A stretch of 64,000 nucleotides of DNA from Tetmemena sp. SeJ-2015 (taxonomy: Eukaryota > Ciliophora > Spirotrichea > Sporadotrichida > Oxytrichidae): contig JAJKFJ010021537.1 in the NCBI GenBank assembly GCA_027382625.1, forward strand, positions 1-64,000, in the 5' to 3' direction. The translations under genes and the position numbers were made by a program. The notes beneath the pieces were generated by a model, which saw nothing but the letters and a program-made list of their open reading frames with translations, was not told the origin of the DNA and did not search any database. This document shows positions 44,089 to 55,599 of this stretch, in pieces. Positions within the stretch are counted from its first letter, which is position 1. Each line of letters opens with the position of its first letter.

Positions 44089-46815
44089 ATGCGCATCAGC
44101 AACCGAAAATTCCAGAATCTTCTGCTTTTAACAACATTACAATCAAACTATTCTTATAAACTTATAGGGTATTTAACTTTTGTTGGGGCTCTCAGCGATG
44201 AATGCTTTGATGGCTTAGGCTAAAAAGGGAAGAGCTGCCGACTTCTTCCCTCCAGGCATAGGAGTGAAGCTAAACATGGACGATAGCAAGTTCGAAGATG
44301 AAATTGCCAAACAAGACCAGTTGGTGTTCCTATACGTGTTCGACTCTCAAGGAGAGAGATCCCAGCAGATGAACAACCAGATCATGCACCCCATCATGGA
44401 AGAAATGAAGAACTACTGTGTATGGTATGCCTTCGACTGCAATCATAAGCTATATTAGAGATATTCAATCTAATCTACTATGATGGATGTATGAGAGTGA
44501 ATGACGAGGATGTAAAGGCATCGAAGAGGTTCAGCATGTGTGACAACCCAGACCACACACCCTTCTTCTAGCTGTTGCAGCCTCCAGAGGTCAAAGTCAA
44601 TCCTTATACCAAGCAGCCCATGAAGATGAGCTCAGTCGCCTACCAGGACAGAGAGGTCACAGTCCCCAAGGTCAAGTCCTTCATCCTCAACAACCTTCCA
44701 GACTTCTCCACTAAGATAGACTCCAAGCAAGCACTCCAAGCTTTCATGAGCGAGGAAGACAACCAAGTCAACAAGGTTATTCTCTTCTCCAACAAAACCA
44801 AGACACCCCCAGTATTCAAGGCTTCATTCGTATGTTATGATAGTCATCTTATTATCACTATAATGAAGGCTTTGAATGGGTACTACAGAGATAGAATAAG
44901 ATTCGGCTTTGTGCAGATTAGCAAGCAAGAAGTGTTGGAAGAGTTCAAGGATGACTTGGGCCCTAAGTTCCCACAAGTGCTACTCCTTCAGTCCTTTGAC
45001 GTTGATGCTAACCGCACTAACGAGCAAGTGGTTCGCATCCCCTTCCAGAAAAAGGATATCAAGTTCGATAAAGGATAGGTTTGATTCTAGATGTGCTTGT
45101 TTATAATCGATGACCTGAAGGACTTCTTGCAGGATCATGCAAGGTATGGCAAGTATGAGCCCACTGAGTCATCTCAGAAAGCCAAGACTTCTCAGAGTTC
45201 ATCTTCCTCCTCTTCAGATGACAGCTCTACTTCTTCTTCTTCTTCCTCCTCAAAGAGAGATCGTAAGAAGCCCTACGCAGAGCTATACGACTACAGGTAA
45301 CTTAACAGCAAGATCCTAGAGTAGGAGAAGGCAGCTCTCGTTTTCTATGTGGCCACTCAAAACCTGACCCAGGAGGTACCCCTCTTCGACAAGATCTTCC
45401 AGCAGGTTAACGGGCCTTTGAACGTGGGAGTTTTCTATGTGAACTAGTCAGCACCAGATTATGGTGAGCTCTCCACTAAGCTCAAGCTTGGTAAGAAGCT
45501 GCCTCAGCTGAGACTCTACAAGAACAACATCTTCGGTGAGGACAAGAATGCTAAGAGCTACGAGATCTACTTGAAGTCAGGCAGCAAGGGCCTCGCTTAG
45601 GTAATGGAGGAGCTTAACACCGGCATCGAGCACGACGTCAGGGAGGTCAGCGAGAAGATCTTCAACAACATGGCCGTCACTGCCGCCGTCGAGGAGAAGA
45701 AGAATAATAAAAATAATGATATCTCTAATTGTATATTAATTATTGTGGGTGAAGAATGTGATAGTGTACTTCTACAACGACGAGAAGATCTCCCTCCACT
45801 TCAAGGCACTCAGCTCAGTCCAGTATCTACATGATGACTTCGTCTTCATGTCCATCTTCGACCCCTCTGACCAGATCCTCGAGGCCTTCCAAGTCAAGCA
45901 ACTCCCAGCTGTTGGATTCATCAGAAATATAAAATAAATAAATAATTTTTATATTATATTTTTTATTTTATTTATTTTATGGAGGTATCCTGAAGGCACA
46001 AGGAGACGACACCTCAAGTGCAAGGCAGTTCACCTACGGAGGTCCTATTGTATTCGAAGACCTGCTTAAGAACCTGCTCCACCTGGAGGGCAAGGAGGAC
46101 GACTACGAGATGAAGAAGAAGCTGCAGGCCAAGACCAGGGACAGGAAGTTCGAGGAGATCACCAACCAGTACAAGTTCCAGCAGAACTGCCTCGACAAGG
46201 GCAAGGGCTGCGCCATCGCCTTCCTCTCCGGCAACCAGCAGCTTGACTACGAGGTCAACAACCACAAGGAGTACATCGAGACCCTCGAGCAGCTCGAGAA
46301 GGAAGCCAAGCACCTCCCCCTCTACTACATGTGGGTCAACGCCTCCTGCCATGTAAGCCTTTCCTCTTATAATGTTTAACTCATCTTTATAGACCTATCT
46401 GCTTGAGAAGTTTGAAATAAATCCGATGTTCATCCCCACCGTGATCTTCTACTTGCCTGAGAAGGACAAGTCAGCCCACCTCATCGGCAAGTTCGACAAG
46501 GAGACCATCTAGAAGCACGAGCAGAAGTTCATCAATGGCAAGCTGGCCACCTTCCCCATGAAGGCCAAGGCAGCAGATCTCTTGATTTAGGATCTGGACT
46601 GCCCTAATCTCTAACTTGATATTCCTGCAGGAGTAGATAGCGACTCAGGCGATTCCAGCTTTGACGATGAGATCCTGAAAGAGATCTTAGAAGAGGAGAA
46701 ACAGAGACAGCAAGAACTCAATAAGAAGATGAAAGCAGAGAGGGAATCGAGAGGAGAAGGCGAGAAGAAGAAAAAGAAGAAGAAGAAGGCAGCGCCCAAG
46801 AAGGAAGATCTTTGA
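44089..46815 (+). CDS. ER-luminal thioredoxin-fold (PDI-like) protein
   Basis: ATG at 44089 opens a signal-like N-terminus (MRISNRKFQNLLLL). Main blocks: DQLVFLYVFDSQGERSQQMN, NPDHTPFFQLLQPPEVKVNP, NKVILFSNKTKTPPVFKAL, RFGFVQISKQEVLEEFKDDL, a poly-Ser linker near 45.2 kb, AALVFYVATQNLTQEVPLFD, LPQLRLYKNNIFG, NVIVYFYNDEKISLHFKALS, and LEAFQVKQLPAVGFI, whose Leu-Pro-Ala matches the cis-Pro loop of thioredoxin folds. Several tandem Trx-like domains are likely. I see no CxxC, so redox activity is doubtful and a chaperone role fits better. It ends in a Lys-rich tail with KEDL at the very end, close to the KDEL retention signal. Intron at 46353-46392 and IESs near 44.15, 44.46, 44.82, 45.08, 45.70 and 45.93 kb. 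Confidence 0.72.
44818..44872. other. IES in PDI-like gene, pointer AAGGCTT, length 48 (3n)
   Basis: Removal joins TKTPPVFKAL to NGYYRDRIRFGF. The insert is a multiple of 3 and has no TGA, so it could be retained and translated without a frame change. Confidence 0.78.
46353..46392 (+). other. 40-bp intron
   Basis: It starts GTAAGCC and ends TTTATAG. Splicing joins VNASCH to TYLLEKFEINPMF. Confidence 0.8.
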
Positions 46816-47011
46816 AGCAACAGCAAAGCAGTAGTAGAGTTAAGCTAAGCTGGTTAAGATCATTTAGTCTTTATGATATATAATTTGGAATTCCCTTTCT
46901 CAGAAATATTCAAAGGGGAATATGAAGAGTTGCTTTTAGAGGTGCGATTGATTCATTTGTCAAGCAATCACTCAAATAATAATATAAGCTTAATCATCAC
47001 TCAGCAATAAA

Positions 47012-48001
47012 ATGGAACTCGTTGTAGTCAATGGCTCAAACGCCATCGCCAGAGGAGTCATCTCTCGCCTCGTTGGCAAGCAGTACTCCAAGATCAGACT
47101 CCTCGACTTCAGACCCTATCGTCAATCAGTCTACAACTTCCAGCGCCAACTCCCTCAGGGCGTCACTCTTGAAAAGCGCATGGTTCAGAGTGCAGCAGCC
47201 CTCGAACACGGAATCGAAGGAGCCTCTGAGGTGATTTACTTCACCCACGATTACTCTGCTAACGCAGCTGATAAGAACTCTTTCCTTACTGGAACTGCTA
47301 AACTCGCCAAGAGACAAGGCGTCCAGAAACTTGTCGCAGTTTGCCCAGTTGAGCATGAACTTTACTATACTGAAGACGAGAAGGCTCCCCTTAAGAAGTC
47401 TGCTGAGGCTCAGGCTGAGGCTCTCAAGATTAATTCCAACCTTGCCATCCTCACCACTGACTTGGTGTACGGTCGCTATGCCACTCTCTTGCAATTCGTT
47501 GCTCAATGCGCTGAAGCTGGCCGCATCCCCTCAGCAATTGGAAACGCCTCCTAACATCATTTCAAGCCAGTTTCTGAGTAGGACTTGGCCAACGCAGTTC
47601 AGCACAGTTTGAGCAACTTCGCCTCCGTCAAGGGACAAAACCTTCTTGTGAACGGAGCTCACGAGGCAACTCTTAAAGATCTCCTCAGAGTTATCGAGGG
47701 AGTTGTTGGCAAGGGCGAGGGCACTACCGGCAAACAGGGCTCTCTCCTTGGTCTCAGAATTTCCGACTACATCGAGGAGTTCTTCGTGGGCATCACTGCT
47801 GACAAGAACTTTAGAAACATTGCTGAGGACTTCGAGGCTCACAGAACCAATCTCTCAGAGGGCAGAGTAAACTTCCACGACCACACTGGAGTCAAGAGAG
47901 AATCAAGCGGCATCAGAGAGACTTACCAGGCACTCAAGCTGAGACAGGAAGATCTGATTCTCCCCACATTCACTGACTACAAAATGGCAGGACTCAACTG
48001 A
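47012..48001 (+). CDS. NAD(P)-binding Rossmann-fold protein (NmrA/epimerase-like), IES-free
   Basis: One frame of 329 codons from ATG to TGA at 47999, with only two UAR codons and no IES or intron. The N-terminus MELVVVNGSNAIARGVISRL is a Rossmann strand and turn with a GxxxxxRG variant of the dinucleotide loop. Next come IRLLDFRPYRQSV, LEHGIEGASEVIYFTHDYSA, AKLAKRQGVQKLVAVCPVEH (the usual motif-3 serine is replaced), LAILTTDLVYGRYATL and KPVSEQDLANAVQHSL, as in atypical short-chain dehydrogenases, including NDUFA9-like complex I subunits. Codons are richer in C at third positions than in most neighbours. No YxxxK motif is evident, so a binding or regulatory role is possible. Specific function unknown. 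Confidence 0.75.
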
Positions 48002-48059
48002 GCGATAGAAGTGATTGCAGAAATAGTGGATAATGCAATAATAAAGTAAAGAATATTAT

Positions 48060-49700
48060 TAAATAGGGATCATATTAAACTTACTAGCGAGTGCGATGAG
48101 TGGCTAGCAGGGACCCAAACAGAGAACCTTAACAGAGATTAAAGCTCAAAGCTCCACCTTAACCTAGACTCTAAGCTAGGAATAACAGACCAATAGACAT
48201 CCTGCGATAATTTCAAAGCGGATGTGGTTAATAAAACGTCTGAATCAGTAGACGTTAAAACCATTAACTGGAGCCCAAATGGGAAAACTTACTCAAACCA
48301 ACTTTTATTTAACAATGAGATCAAAGAGATCAACGAGCCTTGACCACATGAACATTTACTAGATAACTCGTATTTCATGAAAAACTAAGGAAAAAGGGAC
48401 AAAGAAAGATCGACGAGCTCTTCCACAAACATTCCTTGTTGGGGGTAGAGATCATTGCTTAACCAAAATGGCACATTAACCCATGAAAAGCTTTGAGGAA
48501 TCCAAAAATCCGGAAATTTAAAACCAGTCAAGCGCTTTAAATGGGACACAATGTAGTTAACTACTTCAATCTTAATCACACCTACCAGTTCCAATCCTCC
48601 ATGGTAAAATCTTTGTTAAAAAAGGAAACCCATTTGAGAGGATCATTGCCGCCATTACTAAATCACCCCCCAACACTAGGGTAATAGTAAACCAGACCGG
48701 ATTCAACTTGACCAAAATCTACCAAATCCATTTTTACTGAAAAAGAACTCCCAAAAATCTTGAGGTAAGATTAAGGACAAGATCAAACTCCAAGTTTATA
48801 ATATGAACTAGATTTAAAAACTAATGAACAATTTGGAGATAAAATTGAATTTGACCTCAAGATAGTCTTAAACAAGCTTTAAGTGGAAAGAAACCTAAAG
48901 AAAAGAAAGATGGAAAAATATCATTTTGGACTAAAGTAATCCAACAAGCCAAATATAAAAAAAATTAAAAAACATTTGCAACTGTTAACGGGAAATTTAG
49001 ATGGCAAGACTTGGGTGAGGGAAATTAAGAGTTTTCAAAAACACCGACAAAGAACATACTGAAACAACTTTAGAACGGGGACAACACAGTTGGTACAAAA
49101 AACCCCAAAAAGATACATAGAACCAAAGTCTATATGACGCTTAAAGTCAAATACGAAAAAGCAACCTTTTTAAACCCCAACTGATGGTGGGCCCACTACA
49201 AAAGAAAACGAGGATATAATCAAGAACCTTCGTTTTTGAAGTTTTAAATTCCCGACTTCAGGAGTCCCCTAATTTAAAACTAATTCGGTAGCTATAAAGC
49301 CTTTTTAAACACCCCTATACAAATCTCCCTGGAGGAAAATATCGAAAGAAGATTTAAATCTCGAGAGGAAACACGACGAACCCACACAAAACAGAAGTAG
49401 GAAAACGAACACCATAAGGGGAAACAAGATCCAGACAAACACGAACAAAATGGACATAGTTTGTTTTATTAATTTATTAAAGGACTAACACGGGGGGGCG
49501 TTGACTTCCCCAAATTAACAATAAACCAAGACCAGATGCTAAAATGCGTTTTATTTTATTTTTAATTTTTTATTAAAATAAAGAGGCAGCTTAGTATGCG
49601 ATTTCACAAGAATAAAACTGGTTTTAATCTATTTAAACCCTACCTTTTATTTTAAATCTAACTTTTTTTTAAAAAAGGGTTTGGTAATAGAGAAGAGTAA
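48060..49700. other. A-rich segment of foreign composition, no intact gene
   Basis: About 1.6 kb in which the + strand is strongly A-rich and has more C than G, unlike both neighbours. Both strands hold open stretches of 100-180 codons broken by TGA, for example + NKTSESVDVKTINWSPNGKT and minus FVEELVDLSLSLFPQ with GFKFPDFWIPQSFSWVNVP. A-rich sense strands are typical of retroelements, so a decayed retrotransposon is one reading. Poor-quality or chimeric sequence is another. I could not identify a domain. Confidence 0.4.
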
Positions 49701-49733
49701 GTGTGTTTGTATATTTGTAATGAGAAAAGTAGA

Positions 49734-50699
49734 TCACTAATTCTTGTCAGTTAGAACTTAAGATATAATCTTGGATAGTGTATCAAGGGAATCTTTCATG
49801 ACTTCATCAATGATCATTTCCTTGAGTTTTGACTTGACAGCCCCACTGCATCTTAACTGAGGCTAAGGAATCTATACAACTCTTTTGGAAAGCTTAATAA
49901 ATTTATGTGATTGATGTTTAACTCCGAGTACTTTCTTCTCTGAAAGAACAGAGTGATCGAAGATAGGGTAGCAAACAAGAGGAAGGTTAGTGGAGATATC
50001 AATGCTTCCGTTAAAAGATCTCTCCTGCTATGGCTGAGCAAATATCACGCCTATCTTTTATTCAGCCACTTCAACTGCTAGTGAGTTTATGGAAGACTTA
50101 ACCTCAGCCGAATAATTTGGAATGGAAGTTTGTTATGAAATTGAATTATAAGAATTGAGAGGGTGATCAAGCTGACTTGAATTAATGTGTTGCGGTCCGT
50201 TAGTTTAGCCAAGTGGATTATGCTCCAAGAGATAGGCTTGCAGAGGATTGGAAGGTTAGGCGCTGCTGCCTGTGTGCTGATACCAGAGAGACTAGCCATC
50301 TCTTATGAAGATGAATCTTGTTTATTGCACTCCAAACATATCCCTAACTAAAATATTGTCATAAGCAAAAGTTTGCTGACTCATCACTTTTTTTAACTAG
50401 GCTTTCAATTTGATAGCTGATAGCAGTCTCCCCATCCCTGGCTGCATCTATCAGTAGTCTGGCCTTCGTGATGATCTTCTTGAGATTCATCTGCTGCTTC
50501 AAGTGGTTCCGAGACTCTTAGAATCTACTCAGCAACAAGCCACACATCTGTGCAAGCCCATCCCCTAAAAAGTAGTCGTCCAAAGATGCCTATCGAAGTA
50601 AGTTTATCTCCAGGATTCCTATGAGTATAGAAGTGCGAGGGTGCTTCACAGGTAGAGCTAGTACAAACTACCTCTCCTTAAAGCCATAAGGATCGATCT
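49734..50699 (-). CDS. Coiled-coil/GAF protein, C-terminal MDS cluster (inverted)
   Basis: It begins at the 14-bp pointer (50686-50699) and continues the GAF domain broken at 62110: IDPYGFKERQFVLALPVKHP, TSILIGILEIN, YFLGDGLAQMCGLLLSRFQ. Then come a helical linker (LKKIITKARLLIDAARDGET), a Gln/Asn/Ser-rich stretch, and a second GAF-like half (NLPLVCYPIFDHSVLSEKKV, LGVKHQSHKF), ending KEMIIDEVMKDSLDTLSK and TGA at 49734. No start codon exists in this cluster, and the DNA just upstream is the start of the kelch gene on the other strand. One frame change near 50.33 kb suggests a small IES. Confidence 0.8.
50686..50699 (-). other. Scrambled pointer, copy in the C-terminal cluster
   Basis: Minus-sense AGATCGATCCTTAT, identical to + strand 62097-62110. 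The two copies are in inverted orientation, so joining needs inversion of one cluster. The frame (ATC GAT CCT TAT, Ile-Asp-Pro-Tyr) is the same in both. Confidence 0.88.
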
Positions 50700-50707
50700 T
50701 AACTCTT

Positions 50708-51971
50708 ATGCTTGAGAGTGAAGATTTGAATTTAGAGTTTTCAGGGTGAGAAGTTAAGCAACACTAACACTGGGAGGTAAAGCAGCAGGGTAATTTAGAG
50801 AGTAGACTCGCTACGCTAAAGTAAACAATCATCGTAGCATCTAGGTGCGAACACACCTTTAAAAAGAGGCAGCTCTTTCAAAAACTAAAAGCCCTTGCTG
50901 ATGCAAAATTATCTCTCAGCTAAGAAAGGAGAAAACTAAGGAGGTGCTTTGAATGCTCGCTCTGGCTAGAAGAAGATAATATGGTTCAGATGGGGTACGT
51001 ATGAGGCTTTCAAGTTTGACGCAAAGAACGATCGGTGGAATCCTATAGATGCCAGGCCTCTATAGCCCTATCTCTACTTCTCATCAGTTGTTCACCTTAA
51101 CTATCACAGAGGGGCGATGCTCATAGGAGGTTCAGATGAAGATGCTAACTACTATCGAAGAGTTGTACACTTTGAGGAGTACAAAATATTCAAGGACAGG
51201 GCACCTATGATTTGCAAGAGGGCTTTCTTCTGCTCCCTTCATTGCTAAAGTACAGACTAGATTTTTGCTTTTGGGGGTAACGACGGTGATAAGGACTTGA
51301 AATAAGTTGAACTCTATGACCTTGAATATAATAACTGGATTGAGCTCCCGAAGATGAACCAAGCTAGAAATGGAGGTAGCTGCATTATTTTTGAGAAGCA
51401 TAGAGCAATATTTCTTCTAGGTGGAGCTAACCTTGAACAAGGGTCTTTGAACAGCATTGAAAGATTCGACATGCAGACTCAAACTTGGGAACTGATAAAT
51501 TTGCACCTGATTGTCCCTTTGCATGATTTTGTGTGCCACTCTATTGGCAAGAATAGGATACTTATACTTGGACAGCCTGACACTAACACTTCTCAGCTTT
51601 TGCTAAACTAGGATTAAAGTTAGTAGCAGTCTTAGAGAGTGGCAGAATAGCCAGTCCAGCTACAGATAATAGACTTCTCCTTTCATCTTCAAAATGAGTG
51701 CAGACTCCCAGATACCCTTGGCTAAACCTATCTGCCTACTTTCTTGGATGCAGCCGGATTCTTATACATTTTCCACGGCTACTTAGATAACAGCCTCAGT
51801 AATCCATCACAAATGTGCAGACCTTAATCCAGCTGCAATCTGTAAATATGCAAGAGTTTATTGATAAGCAGATGCTTGTTTAGCAGTAAATACTGTAGCA
51901 TTAGCAAATAGAGTAAAAGTAGTAATTTTGAATATTTCTTCTAATTGATTCATAGATTCTCTCATGCTTGA
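50708..51971 (+). CDS. Kelch-repeat protein
   Basis: ATG at 50708 opens MLESEDLNLEFSG. A probable small IES (pointer GGG) leads into a Ser/Gln-rich linker (SLRQSKQSSQHLGANTPLKR). Kelch blades then follow: WGTYEAFKFDAKNDRWNPID, HRGAMLIGGSDEDANYY, STDQIFAFGGNDGDKDLKQV, ELYDLEYNNWIELPKMNQAR, AIFLLGGANLEQGSLNSIER, FDMQTQTWELINL. The Gly-Gly pairs and the Tyr...Trp spacing are typical, and five or more blades can be seen. A last part reads PTFLDAAGFLYIFHGYLDNS. The end is uncertain: the first in-frame TGA is at 51969 and overlaps the next gene on the other strand. The gene lies inside the interval of the scrambled GAF gene. Confidence 0.72.
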
Positions 51972-54900
51972 TTTATCGAATTGTGACTCTGAAAACTGCC
52001 CATAGTATTGATAGTTTACTTCATTTTCTCTAGAACCATAATAGTTAATTAAGAGTTTGATCTTACCGACATCTAAGACGAAAGAGTGAGAGGGGACCTC
52101 TAAATTTTGACTGATTAAGAACTACTTGTGATTCTCAATTTGGTGCTTTCCAAGTACCTCTTCAAGGTTATTAATTTTCTGCCATTCCACTAGTACTCTC
52201 AAGTTGTCTCTGCCATCCTCACTATCTAAAAGTTTATGAATAAATTTCTCCTTCTTTTTTATCTTACCTTCATAGATCTTTCGTTGAATTTCTTTAGCCT
52301 AGCTCAGCCACTGATTCTGAGCAAGCTCTTTTTCTAAGATGATGGTCCGATCAGTTTTTAAACTTTCCTCAAGTAATCCAACTTTCTTATGGACCTCTTC
52401 TATCAACTTTGCTTTCCGCTCTTCAAGGGCTAACTGTATTTACCAGAAAGTGAACTTTATCATCTCAAATAGAAAAAAAAATATATTAAAGCATATAGAC
52501 TGTTACTTTATAATTAAAGCTATCTCAATATTTTGATCTTTGAAACTGATAACATCTTCATTTGAAACTTCTAGTTGCTGCTTAGGGAGCAGAGTTTTAG
52601 AAAGCTCAGTCGTGAGCTCTTTAATTATGGATCTTAGTCTTTGCTTGTTCTCAAACACGAACACCTCATTTCAAAATTCATCTTGCATTTTGAATAATAC
52701 ATTTTATTTGAGGTCTTAAAGTTGCACTACTTGTGTCTGATTAAGCACTTTGGGCAAAGCAATCTCTCGTGATCCAAGCATAAATGCCTGTATTCTTCTC
52801 CAGAATGAAAGTATAGAGAACACAACAATATTTGTTATAAGATGAATGTTCCTTGCACTAGAAATCCTTAGTTTCAAAAGCTGGTTGTCTCTGTATCTCT
52901 ATAGTCCCAAGAAGTTGCTATTGCAAGCTCATCCTATAAGCCTGACTAGCATTCAGAGACTTAGGATCAATTTAGATGTCTCTCTTCCCTTGAATCTCCA
53001 CACTCCCATAACTCGCTCTCTGTTGATCTCTACTTTAATTATGCTCCCTAGGTTATTAGACGATAGTTGAGTCTGAGGCTATGAAATCGATGGGAGAGGG
53101 AGATCGACTCTTCTTGCCCTTCTTTTTCTTCTTCTTTTTGCCACTCCCACTCACCATTGAAACCTCATCCACATCTGCAGAGAGAACTTGGCTTCCACTA
53201 CCTTGCATATAAGCTTATCTCTACTGACTAGAGTCTCTCTTCTAATTAGCTTGAAATAAAGAATTAGCTGCTTCATTCATTCATAAGTAGATAAATATTA
53301 GTTAAAGATACTATGAAGTTTAATAATTGAAGGAGCTGAAAGGCTGGGAGGCGAAATTCGACTAATTGTTTTAAGTTAGCTTAGAGACAGAAAAATTTGC
53401 TTGATCCATGGATGGATTAGATTCTTGCCGATTATGGAAAAGAGGAGTGGCTGCTACGTTACTGCTAGATAAATCAGCGATTCCTAGTCCACCCATCGCA
53501 CCTTAAAACTTCATATCATGCTAGAAGCTGGCATAATAAATTATTACGAGTCAGTAGAAATTAAGTAAAGCACTTTAAGATAGCCTGCTTGTTTCATCTG
53601 GCCGAGAGCTATTAAGAATGTTGATGTTGTAATTGCCCATAACTATGGATTGCTTTTTCTAAGTGCGCGGAGGCTTATCTTTGGGGGTGCTTTAATTTGG
53701 TGGTAATGATATCTATGGCCCGCCTGTCGTGGATATACCGTTTATGTTTATAGCTAAGTTGTTCTTTGTAGTAAGTGCCGTTGGTGCAAGGAGTGTAATA
53801 AAACAATAGCATAGTTATATAATGATGCCTTAGAGGGAGAAGAACCTCCTAATGAACCTTTGTTCGGGTAAGATTACATCTGCTATTACTGCTACTACTG
53901 AGCAATCTGATTATAAAGACATTAAGAGTTTAGAATAATAACTCGATTAGCAGAGAAGTTACTTTGAGAAAGTTTGAGACTCTCATTCATACTATTGTTA
54001 ATAGTGTAGAGAGGGTTGTAATTGTGAGAAACATTTGGCTTATAGAGAGATCGCTGGGACTGAGCTCCAGACTTGTCGCCTATGCTTCCACCTCCAATCT
54101 ATGCTACAGCACTTGGAGTGCCCATAACTCCTGCCAGGTCCATATTACCCATTACTGAAACTCGCCTTTCCTCAGGCAGTGACAGTTTTAAATATATTGA
54201 ACGTTAAATTTAATTCAGTTTATGTCCTAAAGGTAGCTCATTTGTTTACTGTATAGACTAACTGCTTGGAGTTCTCGCAACATTAGTATTCAACATCAAG
54301 CACAACCAATATTATAAAATTCAAGGATGGCGGAGTCTTAGAGTTATGAAATGGAATGTTATTGTTTGAGGTAGTCAAGTTACTGTTAGATGAGAATCTA
54401 GATTAACTCCCCTCGGATAAACCTCCTAACTTACATTAAAATACTTATTATACTGCATCATCCTAGCTGATTTATGTTCTGAGTTTGTCCTATCTTTTGA
54501 GAGTTCTACTACTGTATATAGCCATTACTATACTTTGGAGTCGATGATTGCGGCTGCTGTAGACTTTTGGTTATCAACTCATCTGCCTCATTCTAGAAAA
54601 ATCTTTAATTGTGATCTTTCTGTAATGAGCCTTCTCCTGGCGTTCTCTATTTATAGAAACTGCTTTTCTACTCTGGCTCTGCTTTGAACAAAGATATTGA
54701 TACTGCACAAATATCACATTTAGAATGAACGATTGAGGGACAGACTATAGTTTTGACTTCTAGGTTGTAGGAGACTTGTCATGAGATTCTTCCTCCATAA
54801 TAGGATTGAGGCCAGTCTAATCTAGGAATTGCTTTGGATCTTGCAGCATGGACTATAGCAGAGAGCTGTCGCCAGTCTTCCTTTTCTTCTTCTTTTTCTT

Positions 54901-55511
54901 CTTCTTTTTAAACTATAGACAAAATCCCTAATCCAAGTAAATCCCTCTTCATTTAGAGTTTACGTCTCTGTGAAATATTGACATTAGAAATATCTAGAAC
55001 TGCAGAGTCTGACTCGTTTAATTCCCCGTCCTCATCAGGCTGATGCACATTTTTATTGTTGTGGAATGGATTGGACATCATGCTGCTTTCATCGCCCCCT
55101 CCCTCGCTTTGAAGTAGACTCGCCTCCAGCCACTTAGACCCCTTCAGTTTATTGAATCTATGCTCTACTCTCACGCTTATTGAAGTAATATAAAATTTGT
55201 CTGGGGACTTTGGTAGCTCACCTTATTTTTGGCGCTTGAGGATGGCGACTATCTCCATGTTCTTGCTCAGATTTTTGAGTTCACTAAGTTTGAGCACTTT
55301 TTTATCTATTGGGCACATTATTTCTTCCTCCCCGCTGTTTCTTGCCTCACTCAAGCACAGTTTACAAGATGTGTGCTCCCCGCAATTTAAATGAATAATC
55401 CAGCAATATCTGCATTCATTATATTGTGCAAGGGAGGAGGTAGGGTGACTTATCATTAAGATTGAACATTTCATCGCAAAAGATGCAAGTATTCTCCAAA
55501 TGCTAGTCCAT
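51807..55511 (-). CDS. RING-finger protein with coiled coil and Q/N-rich region
   Basis: ATG at 55511 opens MDQHLENTCIFCDEMFNLND. After a 56-bp IES (pointer TTGC) the RING continues LPCGEHTSCKLC, then EEEIMCPIDKKVLKLSELK. The pattern is CxxC, then CxxH, CxxC and CPxD, so it probably binds zinc and acts as an E3 ubiquitin ligase. Then come ASLLQSEGGGDESSMMSNPF, Lys-rich runs, a long Gln/Asn/Ser-rich part (54.9-53.6 kb) with SVMGNMDLAGVMGTPSAVAQ, SADVDEVSMVSGSGKKKKKK, and a coiled coil (LALEERKAKLIEEVHKKVGL, RDNLRVLVEWQKINNLEEVL). The last domain is unrecognised (VPSHSFVLDVGKIKLLINYY). The stop is TGA at 51807. Several frame changes indicate more IESs. Confidence 0.7.
55382..55441. other. IES inside the RING finger, pointer TTGC
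   Basis: Excised length 56 bp. Removal joins NDKSPYLLPC to GEHTSCKLCLSEA, completing the RING signature. Confidence 0.82.
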
Positions 55512-55599
55512 TTTGCAGATTTAATCAAACCACTTATAACCGTGAATTATAAATCAACCGATATGAACTTCTTCTGCAAAAATAATGGCTCAATACTCA

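Noticed and set aside
46014..46352. Minus-strand Leu/Val-rich ORF opposite the PDI-like gene
   Set aside because: It is a shadow of the strongly supported + strand frame (Trx-fold protein) and arises from its C-ending codons.
44200..46815. Series of separate short genes in the PDI-like region
   Set aside because: They fuse into one protein once TAA/TAG are read as Gln and the IESs and the intron are removed.
49103..49110. CCCCAAAA, the hypotrich telomere unit
   Set aside because: A single copy, not an array, inside an A-rich block where such octamers are expected.
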